64,000 nt of DNA, from contig CAJUQQ010000002.1 of NCBI GenBank assembly GCA_910588175.1, positions 38,359 to 102,358 of the forward strand, read 5' to 3'. A model generated the notes under the pieces. The model saw only the letters and a list, made by a program, of their open reading frames with translations, did not search any database and had not been told where the DNA came from. The number at the start of each line of letters is the position of its first letter. Position 1 is the first letter of the stretch. This stretch comes from an uncultured Oscillibacter sp. (GTDB taxonomy: Bacteria > Bacillota > Clostridia > Oscillospirales > Oscillospiraceae). A program made the position numbers and the translations under genes. Shown here piece after piece: positions 23,414-31,972 of the stretch.

Positions 23414-24124
23414 TTACTTGGAGCCGCCGCGGTTTTTCCGCTGGGCGGCGAAGATGTTCTCGGTAATCTTGTCCTGGTCCGCCTCGTTCAGCTCCAGGAA
23501 CCTGCAGCCGTACTCCAGCCGTCCTTCCTCTCCCTCGAAGACCCGAAGGACCTGGCAGAACATGATGGAGGGGTCCCGGTCCTCCAAGAGCTGGACGTTC
23601 AGGAGAAATTTGTCCCCCTCGTAATACCGGTGCGCCGAGAAGATTCGGGCTCCGCCCACGCTGATGTTCAGCAGGCGGCAGGGCAGCACGCCGCCCCCCA
23701 CGCCGAAGGTGGTGGCGGAGGCCTCCAGGTCTGTGTCCAGGCGGAAAAACGCCCGGTCGTTCCCCAGCTTGACGACGTAGAGGTGCGACACCAGCCACAC
23801 GTGCTTGGGCTGGGGGGTGATGAAGCCCTCCATATACACGGCCTTCCGCAGCCGGTCATGATAGCCCCGGATGTGGACGGGGATGGCCTCCGCCTCCGAG
23901 TGGTTTTCCAGCAGGGGAATTTCCGCCTCGGAGTATTGGTGCAGCTCCGCCGTGTGCTGCTGGGGATACATCAGCTTGGCGACAAAGAGCATCTGCCCGT
24001 CCTTGGTGGTTACCTCCACCCGCATATGGGAGTAGACGGACACGTCCTCGGAGGTATCCACAGGCTTGGGCGGCGGAGATGGGGGCTCCGGCGCTTTTTT
24101 CTTCAACTTATCAAACAGTCCCAC
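23414..24124 (-). CDS. PilZ-domain protein (c-di-GMP effector)
   Basis: A 236-aa cytoplasmic protein. After a proline-rich linker (residues 10-22), an N-terminal YcgR-like beta domain leads into a PilZ domain. The PilZ domain has the c-di-GMP signature R124-x3-R128 (NDRAFFRLD) and N153-x-S-x-x-G (NISVGGAR). It closes with YGCRFLEL. Such proteins relay cyclic di-GMP to motility, adhesion or polysaccharide synthesis. Start is GTG at 24122-24124 with AGGAG nine bases upstream. No flagellar genes are nearby. Confidence 0.87.
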   Translation of the reverse strand: MGLFDKLKKKAPEPPSPPPKPVDTSEDVSVYSHMRVEVTTKDGQMLFVAKLMYPQQHTAELHQYSEAEIPLLENHSEAEAIPVHIRGYHDRLRKAVYMEGFITPQPKHVWLVSHLYVVKLGNDRAFFRLDTDLEASATTFGVGGGVLPCRLLNISVGGARIFSAHRYYEGDKFLLNVQLLEDRDPSIMFCQVLRVFEGEEGRLEYGCRFLELNEADQDKITENIFAAQRKNRGGSK

Positions 24125-24147
24125 GATGGTTCACTCCTATGGTCTTG

Positions 24148-25431
24148 TCAGCGAATTTTTCTGGCTTCCACATAATAGCGCTTATCCTGGGCGTGACCCA
24201 TGGAAAAGGTTTTCCGGGGCAGCACGCCGTCGGCCATAACGGTCTTGAATAACTGCTGCTTCCCCATGGCGGGCAGCTTGAAGCCGATGCTGTCCGGCTG
24301 GCTTCCCAGACGGTCTGTCACGCTGTCGCCGTGAATATAGTCAATCTCCCCGCCGTGGTCCTTGACGTAGCTGTCCAGGAAGGCCTGGAGGGTTCCCACC
24401 GCCAGCTGGACCCGGGGCTGGGGCACCGTGAGGAAGCCCGTGCCGCCCTCGTGGGTGTAGGCGATGACGTGGCCCTGGCCCTGGCCCTCGTGAGCGCCGG
24501 GGTAATAGGCCTTGAAGGCCGCCAGGACCTCCTCCGGCTTCACGCCGAAGACGACGCGGTGGATGGGCTCGAACTGAAGGGCGCTGTCGTGGTTGTTCAC
24601 CACCTCCACCAGGGCGTACCGGGCGGGGAGGGAGGACCACTGGTCCTCCGGAGTGACCTTTTTCAGGTCCTCATAGCACTGCTTGGCGGTGGCCAGGGAG
24701 TGGTTTCCGTCGCCCACGGCGAAGAGCAGGGGAGGAACGTCCTTTACGCCGTACTTCCAGGCCTGCTCCCGGGGGGAGCAGAGGGCGTCCAGAGCGTCCG
24801 CCGTCTCGTCCGCTTGAGCGGCGGTGAGCTTCCAGCCGGTGATGCTGCCGCCCCCCTGCTGGAGGTCAAAGCGGTACAGAGGCTCCATCTCCCCGGAGGC
24901 GCGGGTCAGAGGCTCGATGACGGTCTTGCCGGGGTCGTCGATGAGGAGCATGACGTGGGGCAGCTCGATGGGGGCGTCCTTACGCACCTTCACCCGGGGG
25001 GGAATGCGGGAGAGAACCGTTCCCTCGGTGGCCCGGATCAGGGCCCCGGAGCCGGGGGTGAAGTCGTACTGCTCCAAATCCACCATGCCGATGAGGCCGT
25101 GACGGATTTTTCCGTCGGACTGGACTCGCTCAATATAGAGGAGGCTGTTCTCCAGGGTGTCAAAGAGGCCGCCGTCCAGATAGTTTCTCATGGCGGCGTT
25201 GACGGCGGAAATGCGCTCCTCCACGTCCGGGGCGTTCAGCGCCGCCTCGGGGAGGATGAGGCGCAGGGCGGAGGGGGCGTCCGCCACGGTGTCCTCCACC
25301 GCCTGCCAGTATTCCGGCTGGGAGGTGAACTGGTCGCAGGCCACTACCGCCCACTTCGTCATGTCCGTGCCCTTTTTGGGTAGGAGGATATCGGCGGGGC
25401 GGAAGCCCAGCTTTTCAAATTTCGGATTCAT
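24148..25431 (-). CDS. DUF1015 family protein
   Basis: A 427-aa protein of the DUF1015 family, cytoplasmic and of unknown biochemistry, often near serine-biosynthesis or HAD phosphatase genes. Family features are RPADILLPKKG near the start, VACDQFTSQPEYW, LLFAVGDGNHSLATAK and DSVTDRLGSQPDSIGF. The ribosome site AAGGGAGACCCGAT precedes ATG 25431. It lies in an operon with a small membrane protein and thrH; a phosphoserine phosphatase as neighbour fits a link to serine metabolism. Confidence 0.85.
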   Translation of the reverse strand: MNPKFEKLGFRPADILLPKKGTDMTKWAVVACDQFTSQPEYWQAVEDTVADAPSALRLILPEAALNAPDVEERISAVNAAMRNYLDGGLFDTLENSLLYIERVQSDGKIRHGLIGMVDLEQYDFTPGSGALIRATEGTVLSRIPPRVKVRKDAPIELPHVMLLIDDPGKTVIEPLTRASGEMEPLYRFDLQQGGGSITGWKLTAAQADETADALDALCSPREQAWKYGVKDVPPLLFAVGDGNHSLATAKQCYEDLKKVTPEDQWSSLPARYALVEVVNNHDSALQFEPIHRVVFGVKPEEVLAAFKAYYPGAHEGQGQGHVIAYTHEGGTGFLTVPQPRVQLAVGTLQAFLDSYVKDHGGEIDYIHGDSVTDRLGSQPDSIGFKLPAMGKQQLFKTVMADGVLPRKTFSMGHAQDKRYYVEARKIR

Positions 25432-25446
25432 ATCGGGTCTCCCTTC

Positions 25447-25593
25447 CTACTTATTTTTTCGCAGTTCCCGGAATATCATGACCGCGATGATTCCCAGGCA
25501 GATCAGAAACAGGGGCAGGGCCGGAGCGGCCAAGATCATTAGGGGGCCTTTGAAAATTTCCCAAAGAGCCCCCCGGAAAAAGGCCAGATCCAT
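25447..25593 (-). CDS. Small single-span membrane protein between thrH and DUF1015 gene
   Basis: A 48-aa ORF: MDLAFFRGALWEIFKGPL, a hydrophobic helix (about residues 18-41, LAAPALPLFLICLGIIAV), and a basic tail FRELRKNK. It starts 7 bases after the thrH stop with no good ribosome site, so it would depend on translational coupling. Length, charge pattern and operon position support a real small membrane protein, but I do not recognise it. Confidence 0.5.
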   Translation of the reverse strand: MDLAFFRGALWEIFKGPLMILAAPALPLFLICLGIIAVMIFRELRKNK

Positions 25594-25600
25594 GCCCGGC

Positions 25601-26200
25601 TTACAGCGCGGCCTTGATGGCGTTCAGCAGATCGCCGAACTCCTCGTAGGCGGGCAGCTCGGGATGGTCCTTTTTGATCTGTTCCGTGCTCTTGAAGAGG
25701 AAGCCCGCCTTGCTGGCCTGAATCATGGCCAGGTCGTTGAAGCTGTCTCCGGCGGCAATGGTCTCATAGCCGATGGACTGGAGGGCCTTGACGGTGGTGA
25801 GCTTCGACTTCTCGCAGCGCATTTTATAGCCGGTGATCTCCCCGCTGTCCGCCGCCTCTAGGGTGTTGCAGAAGATGGTGGGCCAGTTCAGCTTCTCCAT
25901 CAGGGGCTTGGCGAACTGCTCGAAGGTGTCGCTGAGAATGAGCACCTGGGTGAGGGAGCGGAGCTCATCCAGGAACTCCCGGGCCCCGGGGAGGGGATCA
26001 ATCTTGGCGATGGTGGCCTGAATTTCCCGAAGGCCCAGGCCGTGCTCCTTTAGGATGCCGAGACGAAAGCGCATCAGCTTGTCGTAGTCGGGCTCGTCCC
26101 GGGTGGTGCGGCGAAGCTCGGGAATGCCGCTGGCCTCGGAAAAGGCGATCCAGATTTCGGGGACGAGGACGCCCTCCATATCAAGACATACAATATTCAT
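25601..26200 (-). CDS. thrH: Phosphoserine phosphatase / homoserine phosphotransferase ThrH
   Basis: A 199-aa HAD-superfamily enzyme closest to ThrH, which dephosphorylates phosphoserine and can transfer the phosphate to homoserine. Motif I is the ThrH-type CLDMEGVLVPE. Motif II is the LILSDTF segment, and motif III/IV is AAGDSFNDLAMI. The start at 26200 has AAGGAGAAGAGAT upstream; the 12-codon longer frame lacks one. It heads an operon with a small membrane protein and DUF1015. Confidence 0.88.
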   Translation of the reverse strand: MNIVCLDMEGVLVPEIWIAFSEASGIPELRRTTRDEPDYDKLMRFRLGILKEHGLGLREIQATIAKIDPLPGAREFLDELRSLTQVLILSDTFEQFAKPLMEKLNWPTIFCNTLEAADSGEITGYKMRCEKSKLTTVKALQSIGYETIAAGDSFNDLAMIQASKAGFLFKSTEQIKKDHPELPAYEEFGDLLNAIKAAL

Positions 26201-26250
26201 ATCTCTTCTCCTTGATGTTCCAGAGTGGGGGAACAATTTTTCCGCTTCCT

Positions 26251-26279
26251 AGTATATCAGAGTTTTCGGCGGTTGTCAC
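26251..26279 (-). promoter_or_regulatory. thrH promoter
   Basis: On the minus strand GTGACA (26274-26279) and TATACT (26251-26256) are 17 bp apart. Confidence 0.6.
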
Positions 26280-26302
26280 CTTTTATTTCGGCGGGGAGGG
26301 AC

Positions 26303-26331
26303 TTGCTTTTTTCCAGCTCCTATGCTATGGT
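26303..26331 (+). promoter_or_regulatory. Possible nitroreductase promoter and long leader
   Basis: TTGCTT (26303-26308), 17 bp, TATGGT (26326-26331). It would give a leader of about 240 bases with several GC-rich inverted repeats (for example GCCGGTTTTCCGGC near 26530). I see no known riboswitch in it and no convincing gene. Confidence 0.4.
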
Positions 26332-26574
26332 TTTACCGGCAAGGGGCCGCGGCGCAATGGTTCACCGGCGCGGATTTGGTGACTGATCGGAGTCTGCGCG
26401 GTTCCGATTGCGGTAAGACGCGAAAACCGCCGCCCGGTGACGGTTTCTTTTGGAAGCGATAGATTTGCTCCGGGCCGGTTCCCGCGGTCCCTTGGCGTGT
26501 CTGCTGCGGACTGCGCCCCTTCTGTCAAGCGCCGGTTTTCCGGCGGACACTCTAACGGAAACGAGGTATTGCTC

Positions 26575-27087
26575 ATGGATTTCCAGACCCTCTCCGCCGC
26601 GCGGTACTCTCTGCGCAAGTTTGATTCCCGGCCTGTGGAACAGGAAAAGCTGGACCTGATTCTGGAGGCCGGACGGAACGCCCCCACCGCCCACAACTAC
26701 CAGCCCCAGCGGATGTTTGTCCTCCAAAGCCTCGAGGCCCTGGAGAAGGCGGACGCCTGCTCCGGCTCCCATTTCCATCCCCCGGTGATGCTGGTAGTGG
26801 GCTATGACCCCGCCGTCTCCTGGAAGCGGGAGACCGACGGCAAGGACCATGGGGAGATCGACGCCGCCATTGCCGCCACCCAGATGATGCTCCAGGCGGC
26901 GGACCTGGGGCTGGGCACCACCTATGTGGGCATGTTCCAGCCGGACAAGCTGCTGGAGGCCTTCCCGGAGATGGCGGGGACCTGTCCCATCGCCCTGCTG
27001 CCCCTGGGCTATCCGGCGGAGGGGGCCCGCCCCGCCCGGCTCCACACGGACCGCCGTTCCCTGGAGGAGCTGGTAAAATACCTGTAA
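26575..27087 (+). CDS. Nitroreductase family protein
   Basis: A 170-aa FMN-dependent oxidoreductase of the nitroreductase superfamily. Visible motifs are AARYSLRKFDSRPVE, with the flavin-contacting RYSLRKF, LEAGRNAPTAHNYQPQ, and ADLGLGTTYVG plus PLGYPAEG towards the C-terminus. It uses NAD(P)H to reduce nitro or quinone compounds; the true substrate cannot be read. The start at 26575 follows ACGAGGTATT. Single gene. Confidence 0.88.
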   Translation: MDFQTLSAARYSLRKFDSRPVEQEKLDLILEAGRNAPTAHNYQPQRMFVLQSLEALEKADACSGSHFHPPVMLVVGYDPAVSWKRETDGKDHGEIDAAIAATQMMLQAADLGLGTTYVGMFQPDKLLEAFPEMAGTCPIALLPLGYPAEGARPARLHTDRRSLEELVKYL

Positions 27088-27097
27088 CCCAGAGATG

Positions 27098-27136
27098 AAA
27101 ATCGGAGGCCGCCCCCTCGGGGACAGCCTCCGATTG
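27098..27136. terminator. Bidirectional terminator, nitroreductase/dacF
   Basis: The stem AATCGGAGGC (27100-27109) pairs with GCCTCCGATT (27126-27135) between convergent genes. Confidence 0.65.
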
Positions 27137-27138
27137 GT

Positions 27139-28506
27139 TTACCTCCGCTTTCGGGTGCCCCGGTAGCCCCGACGGCGGCCCCCGCCGCCTGTGCTGCGGC
27201 CATAACGGCCCCGGCGGCGGCGGAACAGCAGCCTCCAGCCGCCGAAGGCCACCGCCAGCACTAGAACGGCGCCCAGACCCGTTTTGGCGGCGGCGGTGGA
27301 AAAGAATTCCTTCACATCCCGCCAGAGGACGCGGATGCGGGAAGCCTCCACGCTGGTAAAGGCCAGCAGGTCCACCTCCGCCAGCTCCTCCCCGTCCAGG
27401 GTGAAGCGCATCGTGCCCAGCACGTCCCCCTCGGCGATGGGGGCCTCCGCCGGGTCGTTGGTCAGGGTAACGGTTTTTTCCAGATCCTCCAGATCCACGT
27501 CCTTGGGCAGCAGCAGCTCCACCGACTGGGCGGGGCGGAGGGTCACATGGTCCGTGGAGGAGAGGGACACCGGGGCCTCTCCGGCCACGTCGTCTTCTTT
27601 AAAAATGGTCTGATAGGAGAAATTGTCAAAGGCCCAGTTATAGAGGTTGTCCGTATACACAAAGCTGTAGGTCCACCAAATGCCCTTCTCGTCCTGGGTC
27701 CGGTCCGCGCCCAGGATGACGCAGAGGAGGTCCATGCTGGCGTGCTGGGCGGTGGTGACCAGGCAGTTCCCCGCCATGGAGTGGGACCCGGTCTTGACGC
27801 CGTGTACGTCGGCGTTGTAGTATTCCCGGCCGCTGCGGATGAGAAAATTAGTGTTGTTCAGCTGCCGCTCGTCGGACATGTTGGTGGCCGGGACGGTGTG
27901 GGAGCTGGCGTCGCAGATGGTCATAAACATCGGGTGCTCCAGCGCCGCCTTGGTGATGAGGTACAAGTCCCAGGCGGAGGTGTAATGCTGGGAGTCGTGG
28001 TAGCCGTGGGGATTCATGAAATGGGTGTTCTCACAGCCCAGCTCCTTGGCTTTGGCGTTCATCCGGTCCACGAAGCTTTCCACGGAGCCGGAGATCTTTT
28101 CCGCCAGAATGGCCCCGGCCTCGTTGGCGGAGACCACCATCAGGCAGTAGAGCAGCTCCTCCACCGTCAGAATTTCCCCCGCCTCAATGCCGGCGGTGCT
28201 GCCGTCCTCCGCCAGGCCCTCCAGAGCCGTGGGGGTGGCGGTAATCTCCTGACTCAGCTTCAGCCGCCCCTCGTCGATGGCCTCCAGCACCAAAAGGCAG
28301 GTCATGATCTTGGTGAGGCTGGCAGGGTAGAGCTCGTCGTGCTCGTTCTGCGCGTAGATCACCGCGCCGGTTTTCCGGTCCACCAGCAGGGCGGCCTTCG
28401 CCTGAATAGGCGGCGGCGACACCCGGGCCGCCTGGACGGGAACGGCCAGCTGTCCCATCAGCAGAAGGGCCAGGAAAAAAACTGATAAAAAGCGCTTTGT
28501 TTTCAT
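27139..28506 (-). CDS. dacF: D-alanyl-D-alanine carboxypeptidase (DacF/PBP5 type)
   Basis: A low-molecular-weight penicillin-binding protein that trims the terminal D-alanine of peptidoglycan stems. The 455-aa protein has a signal peptide (1-28), then an S11 domain with S63-x-x-K66 (SLTK), S126-A-N128 and K238-T-G240. A beta domain follows, then a C-terminal membrane helix near residues 415-435 and an Arg/Gly-rich cytoplasmic tail. The transmembrane anchor replaces the amphipathic helix of E. coli PBP5. The start at 28506 follows GGGGGATGGAC. The sporulation versus vegetative role cannot be decided. Confidence 0.92.
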   Translation of the reverse strand: MKTKRFLSVFFLALLLMGQLAVPVQAARVSPPPIQAKAALLVDRKTGAVIYAQNEHDELYPASLTKIMTCLLVLEAIDEGRLKLSQEITATPTALEGLAEDGSTAGIEAGEILTVEELLYCLMVVSANEAGAILAEKISGSVESFVDRMNAKAKELGCENTHFMNPHGYHDSQHYTSAWDLYLITKAALEHPMFMTICDASSHTVPATNMSDERQLNNTNFLIRSGREYYNADVHGVKTGSHSMAGNCLVTTAQHASMDLLCVILGADRTQDEKGIWWTYSFVYTDNLYNWAFDNFSYQTIFKEDDVAGEAPVSLSSTDHVTLRPAQSVELLLPKDVDLEDLEKTVTLTNDPAEAPIAEGDVLGTMRFTLDGEELAEVDLLAFTSVEASRIRVLWRDVKEFFSTAAAKTGLGAVLVLAVAFGGWRLLFRRRRGRYGRSTGGGGRRRGYRGTRKRR

Positions 28507-28525
28507 GTCCATCCCCCAAAATCTG

Positions 28526-28535
28526 TGTTATAATA
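28526..28535. promoter_or_regulatory. Shared divergent -10 region, dacF/comEA
   Basis: On the plus strand TGT-TATAAT (28526-28534) is an extended -10 for comEA, with a poor -35. On the minus strand the same bases read TATTAT, 18 bp from TTGGTT, for dacF. One AT core may serve both directions. Confidence 0.45.
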
Positions 28536-28624
28536 AGTCTGAGCCAAGGGTGGAACCAACGGCTTCCCGCCGCCGTTCGATGATTTCCACAACAGTATAC
28601 CAAAAAAAACGGAGGAACGCAACC

Positions 28625-28990
28625 ATGGAGACGCGCCGAAAAACCGCCCGGGGCGAGTGGGTGCTGCTGGGCCTGACGGGATTGTTTTTGTGTCTGCTCC
28701 TGGGGCTGTTCGTCCGTGACCGGACGGGCGCCGCCTCCGTGGAGACGGCCCTGACGGTCCCCGTGGAGGCGGTCCGGCCGGACCCATCCCCGGTGAACCT
28801 CAACACCGCGGCCCCGGAGGCCCTGACCGCCCTTCCCGGCATCGGGGAGGAGCTGGCCCGGCGGATCGCGGCGTATCGGGAGGAGCACGGGCCCTTTGAA
28901 ACCGTGGAGGAATTGACGAAGGTCTCCGGCATCGGCCAGGGGAAGCTGGCGGCGCTGGAGGGACTGGTGACCGTGGAGGATATCAAATGA
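28625..28990 (+). CDS. comEA: ComEA-like helix-hairpin-helix DNA-binding protein
   Basis: A 121-aa membrane-anchored DNA-binding protein. One transmembrane helix (residues 14-32) is followed by an extracellular linker and a ComEA-type domain: VNLNTAAPEALTALPGIGEE, then VSGIGQGKLAAL, two helix-hairpin-helix motifs. ComEA binds incoming DNA in transformation; no comEC is nearby. The start has GGAGGAACG upstream. Its stop overlaps the response regulator by 4 bases, an unusual partnership. Confidence 0.88.
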   Translation: METRRKTARGEWVLLGLTGLFLCLLLGLFVRDRTGAASVETALTVPVEAVRPDPSPVNLNTAAPEALTALPGIGEELARRIAAYREEHGPFETVEELTKVSGIGQGKLAALEGLVTVEDIK

Positions 28991-29664
28991 AAATACTCGT
29001 GGTGGACGACGAGCGGACCCTGGTAAAGGGCATTAAATTCAATCTGGAGAACGAGGGCTATGAGGTGGAGTGCGCCTATGACGGCGCCGCCGCCGTGGAG
29101 CTGGCCCGGGAGGGCAAGCTGGACCTCATCATTCTGGACTTGATGATGCCGGAGGTGGACGGGCTGGAGGCCTGCATGCGCATCCGGGAGTTTTCCAACG
29201 TGCCCGTCATCATGCTGACCGCCAAGAGCGAGGATGCGGACAAGCTGATGGGCTTTGAGTGCGGGGCGGACGACTACCTGACCAAGCCCTTCAACATCCT
29301 GGAGCTGAAGGCCCGGGTCCGGGCCCTGCTCCGCCGGGCCGCCGGGGTCCAGCGGACCCGGGGCAGCGTTTTGACGGCGGGGGGCATCACCCTGAATACC
29401 GAGGAGCGCTCCGCCGCCCGGGGGGAGACCCCCGTGGACCTCACCGCCAAGGAGTACGACCTCATTGAGCTTTTGATGCGCAACCCCCGGCGGGTTTACA
29501 GCCGGGAGAACCTGATGAACGTGGTATGGGGCTACAGCTACGCCGGGGATTACCGGACGGTGGATGTGCACATCCGCCGCCTCCGGGAAAAGCTGGAAGA
29601 GAACCCGGCGGAGCCGGACCACATCTGCACCAAGTGGGGGGTGGGGTACTATTTCAAGGAATGA
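28987..29664 (+). CDS. OmpR/PhoB-family response regulator
   Basis: A 225-aa two-component response regulator. The receiver domain has the acidic pair DD near residue 7, the phosphoacceptor D51 (LILDLMMPEVDG), T/A in MLTAKS and the lysine in LTKPF. The C-terminal winged helix has PVDLTAKEYDLIELL and VDVHIRRLREKLE. It overlaps comEA at its start and is followed immediately by a histidine kinase, so the pair is a functional unit. Confidence 0.94.
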   Translation: MKILVVDDERTLVKGIKFNLENEGYEVECAYDGAAAVELAREGKLDLIILDLMMPEVDGLEACMRIREFSNVPVIMLTAKSEDADKLMGFECGADDYLTKPFNILELKARVRALLRRAAGVQRTRGSVLTAGGITLNTEERSAARGETPVDLTAKEYDLIELLMRNPRRVYSRENLMNVVWGYSYAGDYRTVDVHIRRLREKLEENPAEPDHICTKWGVGYYFKE

Positions 29665-29701
29665 ACGCCCCTATTGGGGCAGCCTTCAGTTCCGCTTCGG
29701 C

Positions 29702-31078
29702 GTGAGCTATATCGCCGTCATACTGGCGGTGCTGCTGCTGCTGAACACCTATCCCCTGCTGGTGTCCGAGGACCTGGTGTTCCGCTCCAAGGCCACCAAC
29801 CTCCAGAGCAGCGTCTCCGTCATGGTCAACTCCCTCTCCGGCCTCTCCCCCCTGACGGAGGAGAACGTGGCGGACGCCATGGCCGTGGCCCAGGAGACGG
29901 GCATGAGCCGCATCCTGGTCACCGACGGCGCGGGCCGGGTGCTTTACGACACCCGGGAAACCGGCTCCGCCGTGGGGAATCTGGCGCTGTATACGGAGAT
30001 CGTCCAGGCTTTGCTGGGCTATGACGCGTTCAGCTGCACCTACCGGCGGGGGGCCTTCCGCAGCCGGGCCTCCTCGCCCATCATGTACCAGAGCCAGGTC
30101 ATCGGCGCAGTCTACGCCTATGAGTACGACACGGAGCAGGCCGCCCTGCTCACCGGCCTGCAGGAGACCCTGCTCCGCCTCTCCGCCGTGGCGGGGGGGC
30201 TGGTGCTGGTGCTGAGCCTGGTCCTCTCCAAGGCCCTGACCCGCAAGATCGGCCTGCTCCTCACCGCCATCCGGCAGGTGCGGGAGGGGGCCTACAGTCA
30301 CCGGGCGGATATCCGGGGCCGGGACGAGATTGCCCAGATCGGACACGAGTTCAACAGCCTGGCGGACCGGCTCCAGACCACGGAAAACGCCCGCCGGCGC
30401 TTTGTCTCCGACGCGTCCCACGAGCTGAAAACGCCCCTGGCGGCCATCCGCCTGCTGTCGGACTCCATTTTGCAGACGGAGAACATCGACCGGGAGACCA
30501 CCGAGGAGTTTGTCGCCGACATCGGCCGGGAGGCGGAGCGCCTCTCCCGCATTACCGAGGACCTCCTCCGCCTGACCCGGCTGGACAGCGGGGTACTGGA
30601 CCCCCCGGCGGCGGTGGACATCCTGCCGGTTTTGGAGCAGGTGATGCGGATGATGAACCTGGTGGCTCAGGAGAAGGGCGTGGACCTGACCTATTCCGCC
30701 GGGGGAGAGTGCGTGGTCCTGGCCACCCGGGACGAGACCCATCAGGTGATTTACAACCTGGTGGACAACGCGGTGAAGTACTCCGCCATCGGCGGCTCCG
30801 TCCAGGTGTCCCTGGAGCGGGTGGGGGAGCTGGTGGTCCTCACCGTGGCGGACAACGGCGCGGGCATCCCCGAGGCGGACCTGCCCCGGATTTTCGAGCG
30901 TTTCTACCGGGTGGACAAGGCCCGGTCCCGGGCCGCGGGAGGCACGGGCCTGGGGCTCTCCATCGTCAGCGACACGGTGAAGCGCCGGGGCGGCGCCGTG
31001 GAGGCCGCCAACCGCCCCGGCGGCGGCGCGGTGTTCACCGTCCGCTGGCCCGCCCTGGAGAGGAGGGAGGAACTGTGA
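29702..31078 (+). CDS. Sensor histidine kinase, start codon unclear
   Basis: A membrane histidine kinase paired with the upstream regulator. It has two membrane helices (at about residues 2-19 and 158-178, counted from the GTG) around an extracytoplasmic sensor. Then come HAMP, a HisKA domain with H240 (SHELKTPLAA), and the ATPase with NLVDNAVKYS, DNGAGIPE and GTGLGLSIV. The frame is open and kinase-like back to about 29660 (ERPYWGSLQFRFG), but no ATG, GTG, TTG or CTG occurs there. The first in-frame start is GTG 29702, without a ribosome site and at the very edge of the first helix. A one-base indel just after the overlapping ATG at 29661 would restore a normal start. Confidence 0.85.
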   Translation: MSYIAVILAVLLLLNTYPLLVSEDLVFRSKATNLQSSVSVMVNSLSGLSPLTEENVADAMAVAQETGMSRILVTDGAGRVLYDTRETGSAVGNLALYTEIVQALLGYDAFSCTYRRGAFRSRASSPIMYQSQVIGAVYAYEYDTEQAALLTGLQETLLRLSAVAGGLVLVLSLVLSKALTRKIGLLLTAIRQVREGAYSHRADIRGRDEIAQIGHEFNSLADRLQTTENARRRFVSDASHELKTPLAAIRLLSDSILQTENIDRETTEEFVADIGREAERLSRITEDLLRLTRLDSGVLDPPAAVDILPVLEQVMRMMNLVAQEKGVDLTYSAGGECVVLATRDETHQVIYNLVDNAVKYSAIGGSVQVSLERVGELVVLTVADNGAGIPEADLPRIFERFYRVDKARSRAAGGTGLGLSIVSDTVKRRGGAVEAANRPGGGAVFTVRWPALERREEL

Positions 31079-31962
31079 GCAGACGGCTGTGCCTCCTGCT
31101 GCTGCCGCTTCTCCTGCTGGCGGGCTGCCGGCGGGAGGAGCCGGCCCGGACGGCCTATGAGCTCTATTTCCAGGAGGCGGACTTGACCTTCTCCGCCGGG
31201 GACGGGGCCTTCCGCACGGAGACCGTGTACTTATACGACGAGCGGACCGAGACCTCCCAGCAGTTGGCGGAGGCGCTGATGGAGGCCCTTCTGAAAGGCC
31301 CGGCGGATGAGACGCTGAAAAGCACCCTCCCCTCCGGGACCACCCTCCTCTCCCTGGAGCTGGCCGGGGACCGGGCCAAGGTGGACCTGTCGGCCTCCTA
31401 CGCCAGCCTCTCCGGCGTGGCGCTGACCCTGGCGGACGGGGCGATTGCCTTGACCCTGGCCCAGATTCCGGAGATCTCCTCCGTCCAGATCACGGCCCAG
31501 GGCCGGGAGCTGGCCTATCGGGAGCGGCAAGTGCTGAACATCCGGGAGGTGCTGCTGACCCCGGAGGAGGACGTGATCAGCACCGTAGAGGCGCGGCTGT
31601 ACTACCTGGATCAGGAGGGCCGCCTCACGGCGGCGGAGCAGACCTTGGAGCTTTACGAGGGCGACACCCAGGTCTCCGCCGTGGCCCGCGCCCTGGAGGA
31701 CAAGCCCGAGGGCCAGGACGGCCTGCTGCCCCCGCTGCCGGAGGGCTTTCAGGTGAAGTCGGCCTGGCTGGAGGAGGCCACCTGCTATGTGAACCTCTCC
31801 TCGGCCCTGCTGGCGGGGCTGGAGGAGGACGGCACGGTCCAGACCGCTCTCCAGGCGTTGGAGCGTTCTCTGCGGTCCCTGGAGGCGGTGGAGGAGGTCC
31901 GTTTCCTGGTGGACGGCGAGTTCCGCCGGGACCTGGGGCCCTTCGACGGGGAAGAAGAGTAA
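31075..31962 (+). CDS. GerMN-domain lipoprotein
   Basis: A 295-aa lipoprotein with a short signal peptide and lipobox cysteine at residue 18 (LAGC). Two GerMN domains (PF10646) follow: one around residues 45-140 (VYLYDERTETSQQLAEALM) and one around 180-285 (ARLYYLDQEGRLTAAEQTL). In spores GerM acts in engulfment; here the link to a two-component system suggests an envelope-stress or wall function, similar in layout to MtrAB-LpqB of actinobacteria. Start GTG 31075 overlaps the kinase stop and has AGGAGG upstream. Confidence 0.85.
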   Translation: MSRRLCLLLLPLLLLAGCRREEPARTAYELYFQEADLTFSAGDGAFRTETVYLYDERTETSQQLAEALMEALLKGPADETLKSTLPSGTTLLSLELAGDRAKVDLSASYASLSGVALTLADGAIALTLAQIPEISSVQITAQGRELAYRERQVLNIREVLLTPEEDVISTVEARLYYLDQEGRLTAAEQTLELYEGDTQVSAVARALEDKPEGQDGLLPPLPEGFQVKSAWLEEATCYVNLSSALLAGLEEDGTVQTALQALERSLRSLEAVEEVRFLVDGEFRRDLGPFDGEEE

Positions 31963-31972
31963 AGTTTTGTCC

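Noticed and set aside
26325..26574. Coding or RNA gene in the nitroreductase leader
   Set aside because: Short inverted repeats are present but no consistent ORF, known RNA motif or terminator could be supported.
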